Assembly: GCA_027488985.1 (NCBI GenBank)
Contig: JAIYAR010000010.1
Span: 248,001 to 312,000 of the forward strand
Source: Comamonadaceae bacterium
GTDB taxonomy: Bacteria > Pseudomonadota > Gammaproteobacteria > Burkholderiales > Burkholderiaceae_C
DNA length: 64,000 nt
Direction of reading: 5' to 3'
The translations under genes and the position numbers were made by a program. Position 1 is the stretch's first letter. Each line of letters starts with the position of its first letter. Positions 7,863 through 16,286 of this stretch are shown here, piece after piece. The notes below the pieces were generated by a model. It had not been told where the DNA came from. It made no database searches and was given only the letters and a program-made list of their open reading frames with translations.

Positions 7863-9047
7863 ATGAAATATTCAGGCTTTACCCGGTCAAAATCAAAACT
7901 ACGGCGATGGAGTGCCTTGGGAATTGCTTTCGCGCTTAGTCTCGCTGGGTGGGCTCCGTTTGCGCATGCCGATTCACTGCGCACGGAAACCGTCGCCCAA
8001 GGGCTTGAGCACCCTTGGGCAATGGCATTTTTGCCGGATGGTCGTTTTTTGGTGACCGAGCGGCCCGGCCGACTCCGGGTTGTGGACCAACAAGGGCGTG
8101 TAGGCCCACCGGTGGCCGGCGTACCGGCAGTAGATGCACGCGGACAAGGTGGCCTGTTGGACCTGCAACTCGATAGCGACTTTGCAAACAGCCGGCAGAT
8201 TTACCTCTGTTACGCCGAGCCGGGCAAAGGCGGCAACAGCACTGCGCTTGCGCGCGCGCGCCTGAGCGCGGATTCCACAAGACTTGTCGACCTGCAAGTG
8301 CTTTTCAGCCAACAACCCAAAGTCAGCAGCAGTGGGCACTTCGGTTGCCGCATTGTCGAGAACCTGCGTGAAGGCAAGTCCGATGGCACCCTATTCCTTG
8401 CGTTGGGCGAGCGCTTCAGCCGCAAAGATGATGCTCAAACGCTCAACAACCACCACGGCAAACTGGTCCGTATCCGGAAAGACGGCACGGTGCCCGCCGG
8501 CAATCCATTTGACACCCCTGAGTCGCGCCAGTCAGGTGCCCTGCCCGAAATCTGGAGCTACGGCCACCGCAACCCGCAGGGTCTGGTGCAGGCACCGGAC
8601 GGCAAGTTGTGGGAAATCGAACACGGCCCCCAAGGCGGCGACGAAATTAACCTCATTGAACCCGCCCGCAACTACGGTTGGCCGACGATCACCTATGGCG
8701 AGAACTACGGTGGCGGAAAAATCGGAGCAGGCCTGACTTCACAGCCGGGCATGGAGCAGCCCCTGCACTACTGGGCACCCTCCATCGCACCGTCGGGCAT
8801 GGCGTTTGTTTCGAGTCAGCGCTACGGCAAAGAGTGGGTTGGAAACCTGGTCGTGGGCTCCCTCAAGTTTGGCTACCTCTCCCGGTTGGAGCTCAGTACT
8901 CCGTTTGCCGGCAAAGTAGTCCGGGAAACGCGGCACCTGCAAACGCTGGGTGATCGGGTGCGCGATGTGCGTCAAGCCCCGGATGGCTGGCTATACCTGC
9001 TGACCGACCACCCGCAGGGCCGGCTTCTGCGCGTTCTTCCCCGCTGA
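7863..9047 (+). CDS. PQQ-dependent soluble aldose sugar dehydrogenase-like protein
   Basis: This 394-residue protein has a Sec signal peptide (basic start, hydrophobic ALGIAFALSLAGWAPF, cleavage after AHA, about residue 37). The mature part is a six-bladed beta-propeller of the glucose/sorbosone dehydrogenase family: LEHPWAMAFLPDGRFLVTER, GGLLDLQLD, FGCRIV, HRNPQGL, WEIEHGPQGGDEIN and YGWPTITYGENYGG are family landmarks. It acts in the periplasm, oxidising aldoses to lactones with PQQ and Ca2+, as in E. coli YliI. No PQQ synthesis genes are in the window. The start lies directly after a repeat A copy, so its ribosome binding site is embedded in the repeat end. Confidence 0.9.
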   Translation: MKYSGFTRSKSKLRRWSALGIAFALSLAGWAPFAHADSLRTETVAQGLEHPWAMAFLPDGRFLVTERPGRLRVVDQQGRVGPPVAGVPAVDARGQGGLLDLQLDSDFANSRQIYLCYAEPGKGGNSTALARARLSADSTRLVDLQVLFSQQPKVSSSGHFGCRIVENLREGKSDGTLFLALGERFSRKDDAQTLNNHHGKLVRIRKDGTVPAGNPFDTPESRQSGALPEIWSYGHRNPQGLVQAPDGKLWEIEHGPQGGDEINLIEPARNYGWPTITYGENYGGGKIGAGLTSQPGMEQPLHYWAPSIAPSGMAFVSSQRYGKEWVGNLVVGSLKFGYLSRLELSTPFAGKVVRETRHLQTLGDRVRDVRQAPDGWLYLLTDHPQGRLLRVLPR

Positions 9048-9125
9048 CAAACCACCCGTTGGCTGCTGCCTTCATCGATTTGTCACTTGACACGGCTCTA
9101 ATCCGACCTTCGTTGGAGATGGACC

Positions 9126-9698
9126 ATGCAACTACTCAAAACAGAGAAAGCGCGGGCCGAATTACAGGGCGGCACCCGAACGCTCGGGCAGCGGGAGCGC
9201 GCCCTGCTGATTCTTGCAGATGGCAAAAACACGGTACAGGCTGTCAGTCACCTGTTCAATGGAGATGCACTTCAGCTCGCCACACACCTGATGCAAAGTG
9301 GCTACCTGGTGCCCCAGGACGAACCCGCTACGCAGCCGGTCAGGGCACCACGGCCTGCGCCCAAAGCCGTGCGACCACCGGAGCCTGTCGCCCCGATAGC
9401 CCCGGCGCCGGTGCTGACCGAGGTTGTCGTTCCTGCATCTTCGGCAGATAGCTTTGAAGGCAAGCGGTCGCTGGCTACCACGCGGATGTTCTTGTTTGAT
9501 ATCTGTGAGCGCATGTTTGTCCGTCGCGACCCTGTGCGTGCCGAAGCCTTCCGCGAAGCGCTCAGAAACGCCAAGGACCGCGAAACCATGTTGGCCGCCG
9601 CACGCGAAATGATCAGCGCGGTGGAAGAAATTGCAGGCCACGAGCGCGCCGACTCCATCAGCGAGCGCATCGCCATGTTGCTCCCCCCCGAGGGTTGA
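9126..9698 (+). CDS. Hypothetical protein with helical N- and C-terminal regions
   Basis: This 190-residue protein is not recognised. Residues 1-62 look like a small helical, possibly winged-helix domain (ELQGGTRTLGQRERALLILA, then AVSHLFNGDALQLATHLMQS). A Pro/Ala/Val-rich linker covers about 66-105, and a helical C-terminal domain (about 113-190) contains TTRMFLFDICERMFVRRDP. No signal peptide or membrane segment is visible. It has a plausible ribosome binding site (GGAGA) upstream and is isolated between the sugar dehydrogenase and the convergent hrpA. The layout (DNA-binding-like head, disordered linker, helical tail) would fit a regulator, but that is a guess. Confidence 0.75.
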   Translation: MQLLKTEKARAELQGGTRTLGQRERALLILADGKNTVQAVSHLFNGDALQLATHLMQSGYLVPQDEPATQPVRAPRPAPKAVRPPEPVAPIAPAPVLTEVVVPASSADSFEGKRSLATTRMFLFDICERMFVRRDPVRAEAFREALRNAKDRETMLAAAREMISAVEEIAGHERADSISERIAMLLPPEG

Positions 9699-9733
9699 AG
9701 CGCGAGCCCTGCCACTCAGGCCCCTCGGCTTGA

Positions 9734-12700
9734 TTAACTCTGAATTTGCGCCCAGGCCTTGTCCAAGCGCTTCACGCTCACCGGCTGGGGGGTACGGAGC
9801 TCCTGCGCAAAGAAGCTCACGCGTAACTCTTCCAGCAACCAGCGGAACTCCTGCATCCGCTCATCCACCACACCTTTGCGCTCTGCCACCAGGCGCCAGT
9901 AGCGCTGTTCCTGCGGGCGCAGCTCGCTCAGGCGAGAAGCATCACGGGCCGGGTCGGCACGGTACTTCTCCAGCCTCAGCGTGATGGCCTTGAGGTAGCG
10001 GGCCAGATGCTGAAGGCGGTCCCAAGGCGTGGCCTGCAAAAACTTCTTGGGGATCAGGCGGTTGATCTGCTGCTGGGCGTCACTCGTCGCATCCGGCGCG
10101 TTTTTCGTGTCTTTGATCTTTCGGGCGGCGGTAGCGTACTCCAGCAGAATCACGCTCGCCATGCGGGCCACTTCGTTGGCGATCAGGGTAAGGCGCCCGC
10201 GCCCTTCTTCGATGCGGCGTTTGAATGCAAATTCGTCGGTGGGCAGTGGGTCGAGCAAGAAGGCGCGGTCCAGCGCCACAGCGATGATTTGTTCGCGTAG
10301 CTCCTCTACCGTTCCCCCGCCACTGCCGTTGTCGGCCTTGCCCACGTTCATGTAGCTGACCGCCATTTTTTGCAGTTCAGGGATGTTCTTTTCGAGGTAC
10401 TTGAGGGCGTCCTTGATCTGGATGGCGAACAGGCGGCGCAGGCCGGCGCGGTGTTTGGCGGCGGCTACCTCGGGTTCGTCAAACACTTCCACGGTCACCG
10501 CGTCACCGGCGTCTATGAGTGCGGGGAAGCCGATCAGCGTTTGCCCGCCTTTGTGGATTTCCAGCAACTCGGGGAGTTCGCCGAAGGTCCACGCGGTGAA
10601 GCGATCATCGAGGATGCTAGGGGCGGCACTATTGGAGGCGTTGCTGTTTGCTACGGATTTTATAGCTGCTTGCGCAGTGTTGGCGAAAGCTGAGCGCTGG
10701 TTTGGCCGGGCGCCCTGCTCCGTGTCCTCCGACCGCTGCGCGGTCTCCCCCTTGACCTGCGCAGGACGCCCGGTCAAAGCAGCTCCCGTTGTTGCGCTGA
10801 CATCTATGCTTGCGGTCTGGTTTTGGGCTAGCTTCAGGCTGGCCAAGGCTTGGAACGCGCCACGGGCTTGGCTACCCAGCTCCGCCTTCAACGCGCCCAG
10901 GTTACGGCCATGGCCTAGCTGGCGGCCATGTTCGTCGACCACCCGGAAGTTCATGAAGAAATGCGGGCTGAGCATGTCCACCTTGATATCGGCTTTCACA
11001 ATGTCCAGCGAGGTTGCTTCCCGCACCAGCTTGAGCACGGCTTCCACCAGCCCGCCGCTACCGAACTTCTCGGGCGCATTCAGTGCTTCGGAAAACTTGG
11101 CGGCCGTGTCAGGCAGCGGCACCAGACGACTGCGGGGGCGTTGATGCAGAGTCTTCAGCAATGCTTGCACCTTGTCTTTGAGCATGCCGGGCACCAGCCA
11201 TTCGCAGCGCTCGTCGTTGACCTGGTTCAGCACAAACAAGGGAATGGTTACGGTCAAACCGTCACGTGCATCGCCTGGTTCGTGCAGGTAATTAGCAGCA
11301 CAGTCCACGCCGCCCAAGCGAATCGTTTTGGGGAACGACGCGGTGGTGATGCCTGCCGCCTCGTGGCGCATCAGCTCTTCGCGGGTGAGCTTGAGCAAGT
11401 TGGGTTGCTTTTTGACTTCATCGCGGTACCAGCGCTCCAGGCTGTAGCCGCTGCACACATCGGCTGGTAACTGTTGGTCGTAAAAGGCGTAGATCAGCTC
11501 GTCATCTACCAGCACGTCCTGGCGGCGGGCTTTGTGTTCCAGCTCTTCCACTTGCTTGATGAGCTTGTGGTTGGCGGCTAGGAAAGGCAGCGTGGTCTCC
11601 CATTCTTTGCCGACCAGCGCTTCACGGATGAAGATTTCCCGCGCGCCAGCCATGTCGACGCGGCTGTAGTTCACGCGCCGACCGCTATAGACCACGATGC
11701 CATAGAGCGTGGCCCGCTCCAAGGCCACGACCTCGGCGGCTTTCTTTTCCCAGTGCGGGTCCAGCAGCTGTTTTTTCAGCAAATGGCCGCCTACTTGCTC
11801 CAGCCATTGGGGCTCAATGGCGGCAATGCCACGGCCGAACAGGCGCGTGGTTTCCACCAGCTCGCTGGCCACGATCCACTTGCCGGGCTTCTTGGTCAGA
11901 TGCGCGCCGGGGTGCGCAAAGAATTTGATGCTGCGGGCACCCAGGTATTCGCCGTTTTGCCCCTCTTCGAGCTTGCAACCCACGTTGCCCAGCAGGCCCG
12001 ACAGCATGGACAGGTGCAGTTGCTCGTAGCTCGCCGGCTTGGTGTTGAGACGCCATTTGTGCTCGGCCACCACGGTGTGGAGCTGGGTGTAAATGTCTTT
12101 CCACTCGCGCACGCGGCGGATATTGACGAAGTTTTGGCGCAGGAGCTGTTCGTATTGGCGGTTGGTTAGTTTGTGAGTGGCTGCTGGGGTCTGGAGTTGG
12201 GGCGCCCGGGCGCTCTGCTCCGTGTCCCCCGCCCGCTTTGCGGGCTCCTCCTTGACCTGCGCAGAACGCCCGGACGCCCCAATTCCCGCGTTTGCAGGTG
12301 AGCCGCCGCCTCTGGCGTCGTGAATCCACTTCCATAGCTTCAGGTAGCCGGTGAACTCACTCTTCTCGTCATCAAACTTCTGGTGCGCCTGGTCAGCCTG
12401 TTGCTGGGCCTCCATGGGGCGGTCGCGCACGTCTTGCACGCTCAAGGCACTGGCAATGACCAGTGCTTCATTCAGCGCCTCCCGGCCACGGGCTTCCAGC
12501 AGCATGCGGCCTACGCGCGGGTCCAGCGGCAGGCGGCTGAGTTCCTGGCCCAAGGGGGTCAGCTCATTCGCATCGTCCACCGCGCCCAGTTCATTGAGCA
12601 GTTGGTAACCGTCGGCAATCGCGCGGCCGCTGGGGCGCTCCAGAAAAGGGAAATCTTCCACGATGCCCAGGTGCAGCGACTTCATGCGCAGGATGACGCC

Positions 12701-13861
12701 CGCCAATGAAGACCGCAGGATTTCGGGGTCGGTGAAACGCGGGCGACCGTCAAAGTCTTTTTGGTCGTACAGACGTATGCAAATACCGTTGGCCACGCGC
12801 CCGCAGCGTCCGGCGCGCTGATTGGCAGAACTCTGGCTGATGGGCTCCACCAGCAGCTGTTCCACTTTGCTACGGAAACTGTAGCGCTTCACGCGCGCAG
12901 TACCTGCGTCAATCACGTATCTGGTGCCTGGAACAGTCAGCGAAGTTTCGGCTACGTTGGTCGCCAGCACAATGCGCCTGCCGGTGTGGCCGTCAAAAAT
13001 GCGGTCTTGCTCGGCCGGGCTCAGGCGGGCAAAAAGGGGCAGCACCTCGGCATTGCGCATCACCGGCTGGTGGCTCAGGTGCTTGCGCAAGTGGTCGGCG
13101 GCTTCGCGGATCTCGCGCTCACCTGGCAAGAAGACCAAGATGTCGCCCTGGTTGTGCGGGTCGCGCCAGAGCTCGTCCACGCCATCCGCGATGGCGTTGT
13201 TCAGGTCGTATTCGCGGCTTTCTTCAAACGGCCGGTAGCGCTGCTCCACAGGGAACATGCGGCCCGACACAAAAACGACAGGTGCAGGCCCTTTGGATGA
13301 CTTGAAGTGGTCCGCAAAGCGCTGCGCGTCAATCGTGGCCGAGGTGACGATGATCTTCAGGTCTGGGCGGCGCGGCAGGATTTGGCGCAAGTAACCCAGC
13401 AAAAAGTCGATATTGAGCGAGCGCTCGTGCGCCTCGTCGATGATGATGGTGTCGTAGGCATTAAGCAGCGGGTCGGTCTGCGTCTCGGCCAGCAAAATAC
13501 CGTCCGTCATCAGCTTGACTGAGGCGTCTTTGCCCAGCCGGTCGTTGAAGCGCACCTTGTAGCCCACCACATCGCCCAGTGGAGTCTTCAGCTCTTCGGC
13601 AATACGCTTGGCCACGCTGCTGGCCGCGATACGACGGGGCTGGGTGTGGCCTATGAGCTTGCCGCGCTGGCCAGCGGGGTAATTCAGCTTGCCGCGCCCC
13701 ATGGCGAGCGCGATTTTGGGCAGCTGGGTGGTTTTGCCCGAGCCGGTCTCCCCGCAGACGATGACCACTTGGTGCGCTGCAATGGCGTCCATGATTTCGT
13801 CGCGTTTGCCCGACACCGGGAGCGACTTTGGGAATTCGATTTGCAATGGGCTGGCTGTCAA
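9734..13861 (-). CDS. hrpA: ATP-dependent RNA helicase HrpA (DEAH box) with inserts
   Basis: This 1375-residue helicase has Walker A GETGSGKTT (about 37-45), DEAH (142-145), SATID, and motif VI QRAGRCGR, followed by the HA2, OB and DUF3418 regions typical of HrpA. The E. coli protein rescues stalled ribosomes. The protein is somewhat longer than E. coli HrpA, partly because of two low-complexity inserts (about residues 515-560 and 1025-1080). Both contain the same repeat-derived peptide (R-x-AQVK-x-E, then DTEQ-x-AR); the second also contains a repeat A copy (AQAAIKSVA). Both inserts sit in linkers outside the helicase motifs, so the enzyme is probably active. Confidence 0.95.
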   Translation of the reverse strand: MTASPLQIEFPKSLPVSGKRDEIMDAIAAHQVVIVCGETGSGKTTQLPKIALAMGRGKLNYPAGQRGKLIGHTQPRRIAASSVAKRIAEELKTPLGDVVGYKVRFNDRLGKDASVKLMTDGILLAETQTDPLLNAYDTIIIDEAHERSLNIDFLLGYLRQILPRRPDLKIIVTSATIDAQRFADHFKSSKGPAPVVFVSGRMFPVEQRYRPFEESREYDLNNAIADGVDELWRDPHNQGDILVFLPGEREIREAADHLRKHLSHQPVMRNAEVLPLFARLSPAEQDRIFDGHTGRRIVLATNVAETSLTVPGTRYVIDAGTARVKRYSFRSKVEQLLVEPISQSSANQRAGRCGRVANGICIRLYDQKDFDGRPRFTDPEILRSSLAGVILRMKSLHLGIVEDFPFLERPSGRAIADGYQLLNELGAVDDANELTPLGQELSRLPLDPRVGRMLLEARGREALNEALVIASALSVQDVRDRPMEAQQQADQAHQKFDDEKSEFTGYLKLWKWIHDARGGGSPANAGIGASGRSAQVKEEPAKRAGDTEQSARAPQLQTPAATHKLTNRQYEQLLRQNFVNIRRVREWKDIYTQLHTVVAEHKWRLNTKPASYEQLHLSMLSGLLGNVGCKLEEGQNGEYLGARSIKFFAHPGAHLTKKPGKWIVASELVETTRLFGRGIAAIEPQWLEQVGGHLLKKQLLDPHWEKKAAEVVALERATLYGIVVYSGRRVNYSRVDMAGAREIFIREALVGKEWETTLPFLAANHKLIKQVEELEHKARRQDVLVDDELIYAFYDQQLPADVCSGYSLERWYRDEVKKQPNLLKLTREELMRHEAAGITTASFPKTIRLGGVDCAANYLHEPGDARDGLTVTIPLFVLNQVNDERCEWLVPGMLKDKVQALLKTLHQRPRSRLVPLPDTAAKFSEALNAPEKFGSGGLVEAVLKLVREATSLDIVKADIKVDMLSPHFFMNFRVVDEHGRQLGHGRNLGALKAELGSQARGAFQALASLKLAQNQTASIDVSATTGAALTGRPAQVKGETAQRSEDTEQGARPNQRSAFANTAQAAIKSVANSNASNSAAPSILDDRFTAWTFGELPELLEIHKGGQTLIGFPALIDAGDAVTVEVFDEPEVAAAKHRAGLRRLFAIQIKDALKYLEKNIPELQKMAVSYMNVGKADNGSGGGTVEELREQIIAVALDRAFLLDPLPTDEFAFKRRIEEGRGRLTLIANEVARMASVILLEYATAARKIKDTKNAPDATSDAQQQINRLIPKKFLQATPWDRLQHLARYLKAITLRLEKYRADPARDASRLSELRPQEQRYWRLVAERKGVVDERMQEFRWLLEELRVSFFAQELRTPQPVSVKRLDKAWAQIQS
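10649..10700 (+). repeat. Repeat A copy inside hrpA
   Basis: TGCTACGGATTTTATAGCTG, followed by a CTTGCGCAGTGTT core and an AAGCTGAGC end, matches repeat A along its full length. It is read through in hrpA on the opposite strand, where it encodes part of SAFANTAQAAIKSVANS. It is followed 5 bp later by the first repeat B copy. Confidence 0.7.
10706..10773. repeat. Repeat B copy 1, 68-bp palindromic element inside hrpA
   Basis: This 68-bp element has outer arms CCGGGCG and CGCCCGG and an inner stem GACCGC-TGC-GCGGTC (10731-10745). It is about 87% identical to the copy at 12206-12273 and is read in the same hrpA frame (RPAQVKGETAQRSEDTEQGAR region). Confidence 0.85.
12206..12273. repeat. Repeat B copy 2, 68-bp palindromic element inside hrpA
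   Basis: Same length and borders as the copy at 10706-10773. The inner stem is GCCCGC-TTT-GCGGGC (12231-12245); compared with copy 1 the A-T pair has become C-G on both sides, a compensatory change. It encodes RSAQVKEEPAKRAGDTEQSA in HrpA. The two copies start exactly 1500 bp apart. Confidence 0.85.
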
Positions 13862-13933
13862 GGCGTGGTCTTCGTAGAGAATTGCGGATTATCCCAGTCC
13901 TGACAAACCCTTACCGGCCTCCCCCGCCCCTCA

Positions 13934-15283
13934 ATGACCTCTGTCTTCAACTTCACCTTTGTGCCCTGGTTCCGTTCGGTTGCGCCTTACATCCACAAGT
14001 TCCGCAACCAGACTTTTGTGGTGGGCATTGCCGGTGAAGCGATCGCAGCGGGCAAGCTGCCGCACTTGGCCCAGGACCTGGCCATGATCCAGAGCATGGG
14101 CGTGAAAATTGTGCTGGTGCACGGCTTCCGGCCGCAGGTCAATGAGCAGCTCTTGGCCAAGGGCCACACCCCCAAATACAGCCACGGCATCCGCATTACC
14201 GACGAAGTCGCTCTGGACTGCGCGCAAGAAGCTGCCGGCCAGCTGCGTTACGAAATTGAGGCGGCGTTTAGCCAGGGTTTGCCCAATACGCCCATGGCGG
14301 ACTCCACGGTACGGGTGATATCGGGCAACTTCATCACTGCGCGCCCCGTAGGCATTGTGGATGGCGTCGACTTCCAGCACAGCGGTCTGGTGCGCAAGGT
14401 GGACATTGCCGGCATCACCAAAACCCTGGACATGGGTGCCATGGTGCTGCTGTCGCCCTTTGGCTTTTCGCCGACCGGTGAGGCCTTCAACCTGACCATG
14501 GAAGAAGTGGCGACCAGCGTGGCCACGGCCCTGCAGGCGGACAAGCTGGTCTTTTTGACCGAGGTGCCGGGCATCCGCATGGACCCGACACAGCCCGCCA
14601 GTGAAGACAACCCGATTGATACCGAGCTGCCATTGGCGGCCGCCGAGAAGCTGCTTCAGGAGCTGCCCACCGCGAATCTGCCCACCGATACTGCCTTCTA
14701 CCTGCAGCACTGTGTGAAAGCCTGCAAAAACGGCGTGGAGCGCAGCCACATCATTCCTTTTGCGGTGGATGGCGCCATCCTGCTGGAGGTGTATGTGCAC
14801 GATGGCATAGGCACCATGGTGATTGATGAAAAGCTTGAGGAGTTGCGCGAAGCCAGCGAGGACGATGTGGGTGGCATCTTGCAACTTATCGAACCTTTTG
14901 AGAAAGATGGCACGCTGGTCAAGCGCAGCCGCACAGAAATCGAGCGGGACGCCGGCAACTACACCATCATCGAGCACGACGGCGTGATCTTTGCCTGCGC
15001 GGCGCTCTACCCCTACCCGGAAGCCAAAACTGCCGAGATGGCCGCGCTCACCGTGTCACCCGATGTGCAGGGGCAAGGCGATGGTGAACGTGTGCTTAAG
15101 CGCGTGGAGCAGCGGGCCAAGGCGGCCGGGCTGGACAGCATTTTTGTGCTGACCACCCGCACCATGCACTGGTTCATCAAGCGCGGCTTTGTACAGGTAG
15201 ACCCGGACTGGCTGCCCGAGGCCCGAAAACGCAAGTACAACTGGGACCGCAAGAGCCAGGTGCTGGTCAAAAAATTGAGCTGA
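13934..15283 (+). CDS. argA: N-acetylglutamate synthase (ArgA)
   Basis: This 449-residue enzyme transfers acetyl from acetyl-CoA to glutamate, the first step of arginine synthesis. An N-terminal amino-acid-kinase-like domain (about 1-290; GIAGEAIAAGKL, LVHGFRPQVNEQL) is followed by a C-terminal GNAT acetyltransferase domain (about 300-449; VSPDVQGQGDGERVLKRVEQ is the acetyl-CoA loop). The classical bifunctional ArgA layout and length are kept. It should be feedback-inhibited by arginine through the kinase-like domain, as is known for the family. It is divergent from hrpA, with about 70 bp between. Confidence 0.95.
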   Translation: MTSVFNFTFVPWFRSVAPYIHKFRNQTFVVGIAGEAIAAGKLPHLAQDLAMIQSMGVKIVLVHGFRPQVNEQLLAKGHTPKYSHGIRITDEVALDCAQEAAGQLRYEIEAAFSQGLPNTPMADSTVRVISGNFITARPVGIVDGVDFQHSGLVRKVDIAGITKTLDMGAMVLLSPFGFSPTGEAFNLTMEEVATSVATALQADKLVFLTEVPGIRMDPTQPASEDNPIDTELPLAAAEKLLQELPTANLPTDTAFYLQHCVKACKNGVERSHIIPFAVDGAILLEVYVHDGIGTMVIDEKLEELREASEDDVGGILQLIEPFEKDGTLVKRSRTEIERDAGNYTIIEHDGVIFACAALYPYPEAKTAEMAALTVSPDVQGQGDGERVLKRVEQRAKAAGLDSIFVLTTRTMHWFIKRGFVQVDPDWLPEARKRKYNWDRKSQVLVKKLS

Positions 15284-15300
15284 TAAGGTCCGGGCTCATC

Positions 15301-15320
15301 GCCGGCCGCAAGCGGCCGGC
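15301..15320. terminator. GC-rich hairpin between convergent argA and dsbB
   Basis: A perfect 9-bp stem GCCGGCCGC with a 2-nt AA spacer and GCGGCCGGC lies between the two stop codons. No T-run follows on either strand, so it may stabilise 3' ends or terminate weakly rather than act as a classical terminator. Confidence 0.5.
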
Positions 15321-15328
15321 TTCACGAA

Positions 15329-15841
15329 TCAACTCTTGCGGGCGCTGCGCCACACCATCAGGCTGCCAAACATGGCAAAGGCGCTGAAGCACAGGAAGGA
15401 CCAGTTGGCAATCGTGCCCCCCAGGAAAGTCCAATCTACCTTGCTGCAGTCGCCTCCACCCCGGAAGATCATGGGCAATGCGCGCTTGAGGGGAAAAGTC
15501 TCGATCATTCCGTACAAATCGCGCCCGCAGGACACCACCTCGGGTGGGTACCACTGCAGCCAGCTCTGTCGGGCCGCCACATAAGCACCGGCCAACGCAA
15601 ACACGACCAAGAGCACACCGCCACCAATGTGCAAGCCTTTTCGGCCGCTAACGCTTGTCAGCGCTGCGCAAATAGCTACCAAAATGAGAGCATAGCGCTG
15701 CACGATACACATGGGACAAGGCTCCAGACCCACCACATGTTGCAGATACATGCCAAACACCAGCATGGCCACACAGGCCAATGCCACTATCCCGAACGCG
15801 CGACGGGGCGCGTTGTCCATCCAGCTGAAAACCAAATTCAA
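15329..15841 (-). CDS. dsbB: Disulfide bond formation protein DsbB
   Basis: This 170-residue inner-membrane quinone-linked oxidoreductase reoxidises periplasmic DsbA. Four transmembrane helices are visible. The first periplasmic loop carries the CPMC pair (Cys42, Cys45) in the LEPCPMCIVQRYAL context, and the second loop carries Cys105 and Cys132. All four redox cysteines are therefore present. Length is normal. The second membrane helix and following loop (ILVAICAALTSVSGRKGL) coincide with a sequence matching repeat A. No dsbA is nearby. Confidence 0.95.
   Translation of the reverse strand: MNLVFSWMDNAPRRAFGIVALACVAMLVFGMYLQHVVGLEPCPMCIVQRYALILVAICAALTSVSGRKGLHIGGGVLLVVFALAGAYVAARQSWLQWYPPEVVSCGRDLYGMIETFPLKRALPMIFRGGGDCSKVDWTFLGGTIANWSFLCFSAFAMFGSLMVWRSARKS
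15640..15697 (-). repeat. Possible repeat A copy inside dsbB
   Basis: On the minus strand, TCATTTTGGTAGCT is followed by a TTTGCGCAGCGCTG core and an AGCGGCCGAAA end, matching the repeat A pattern. It encodes the second membrane helix of DsbB, a position where similar residues are expected anyway, so chance resemblance is not excluded. Confidence 0.45.
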
Positions 15842-16000
15842 AATTGTGTCCTTGTCGGTTGAGCCGACCCCGCGTCTTCGTCACGAGGCGATTGCGTTTT
15901 GGTGCCATCTTAGGCGCTGAAGTTCCCGTAGTCGCCGTGAGTGAGTTCAAAGCGAATAAGATTCGGCCTTTCGTTTTCACACCATCGATGAGGTTTCCCC

Positions 16001-16273
16001 ATGGCACGCACCGTTAACTGTATCAAGCTGGGCAAAGAGGCTGAGGGCCTGGATTTTGCGCCCTATCCCGGTGAGCTGGGCAAACGCATCTGGGAGAGCG
16101 TGAGCAAGGAAGCCTGGGCCGCATGGCTCAAGCACCAGACCATGCTGGTGAATGAAAACCGCCTGAATCTGGCCGACGCTCGCGCCCGCCAATACCTTGC
16201 CCGACAGATGGAAAACCACTTCTTCGGTGACGGTGCTGACGCTGCACAAGGCTACGTTCCCCCAAGCGCCTGA
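16001..16273 (+). CDS. yggX: YggX-type Fe(2+)-trafficking / oxidative damage protection protein
   Basis: This 90-residue protein starts [19 protein letters not shown] and keeps the family Cys (Cys7), the [19 protein letters not shown] motif and [19 protein letters not shown]. YggX protects Fe-S clusters from oxidation and affects iron availability. Length is exactly that of the family. It is followed 13 bp later by the mnmC-like gene on the same strand. The 158-bp gap upstream from dsbB should hold its promoter; no clear hexamers were identified. Confidence 0.95.
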   Translation: MARTVNCIKLGKEAEGLDFAPYPGELGKRIWESVSKEAWAAWLKHQTMLVNENRLNLADARARQYLARQMENHFFGDGADAAQGYVPPSA

Positions 16274-16286
16274 TAGGCGCACAGTG

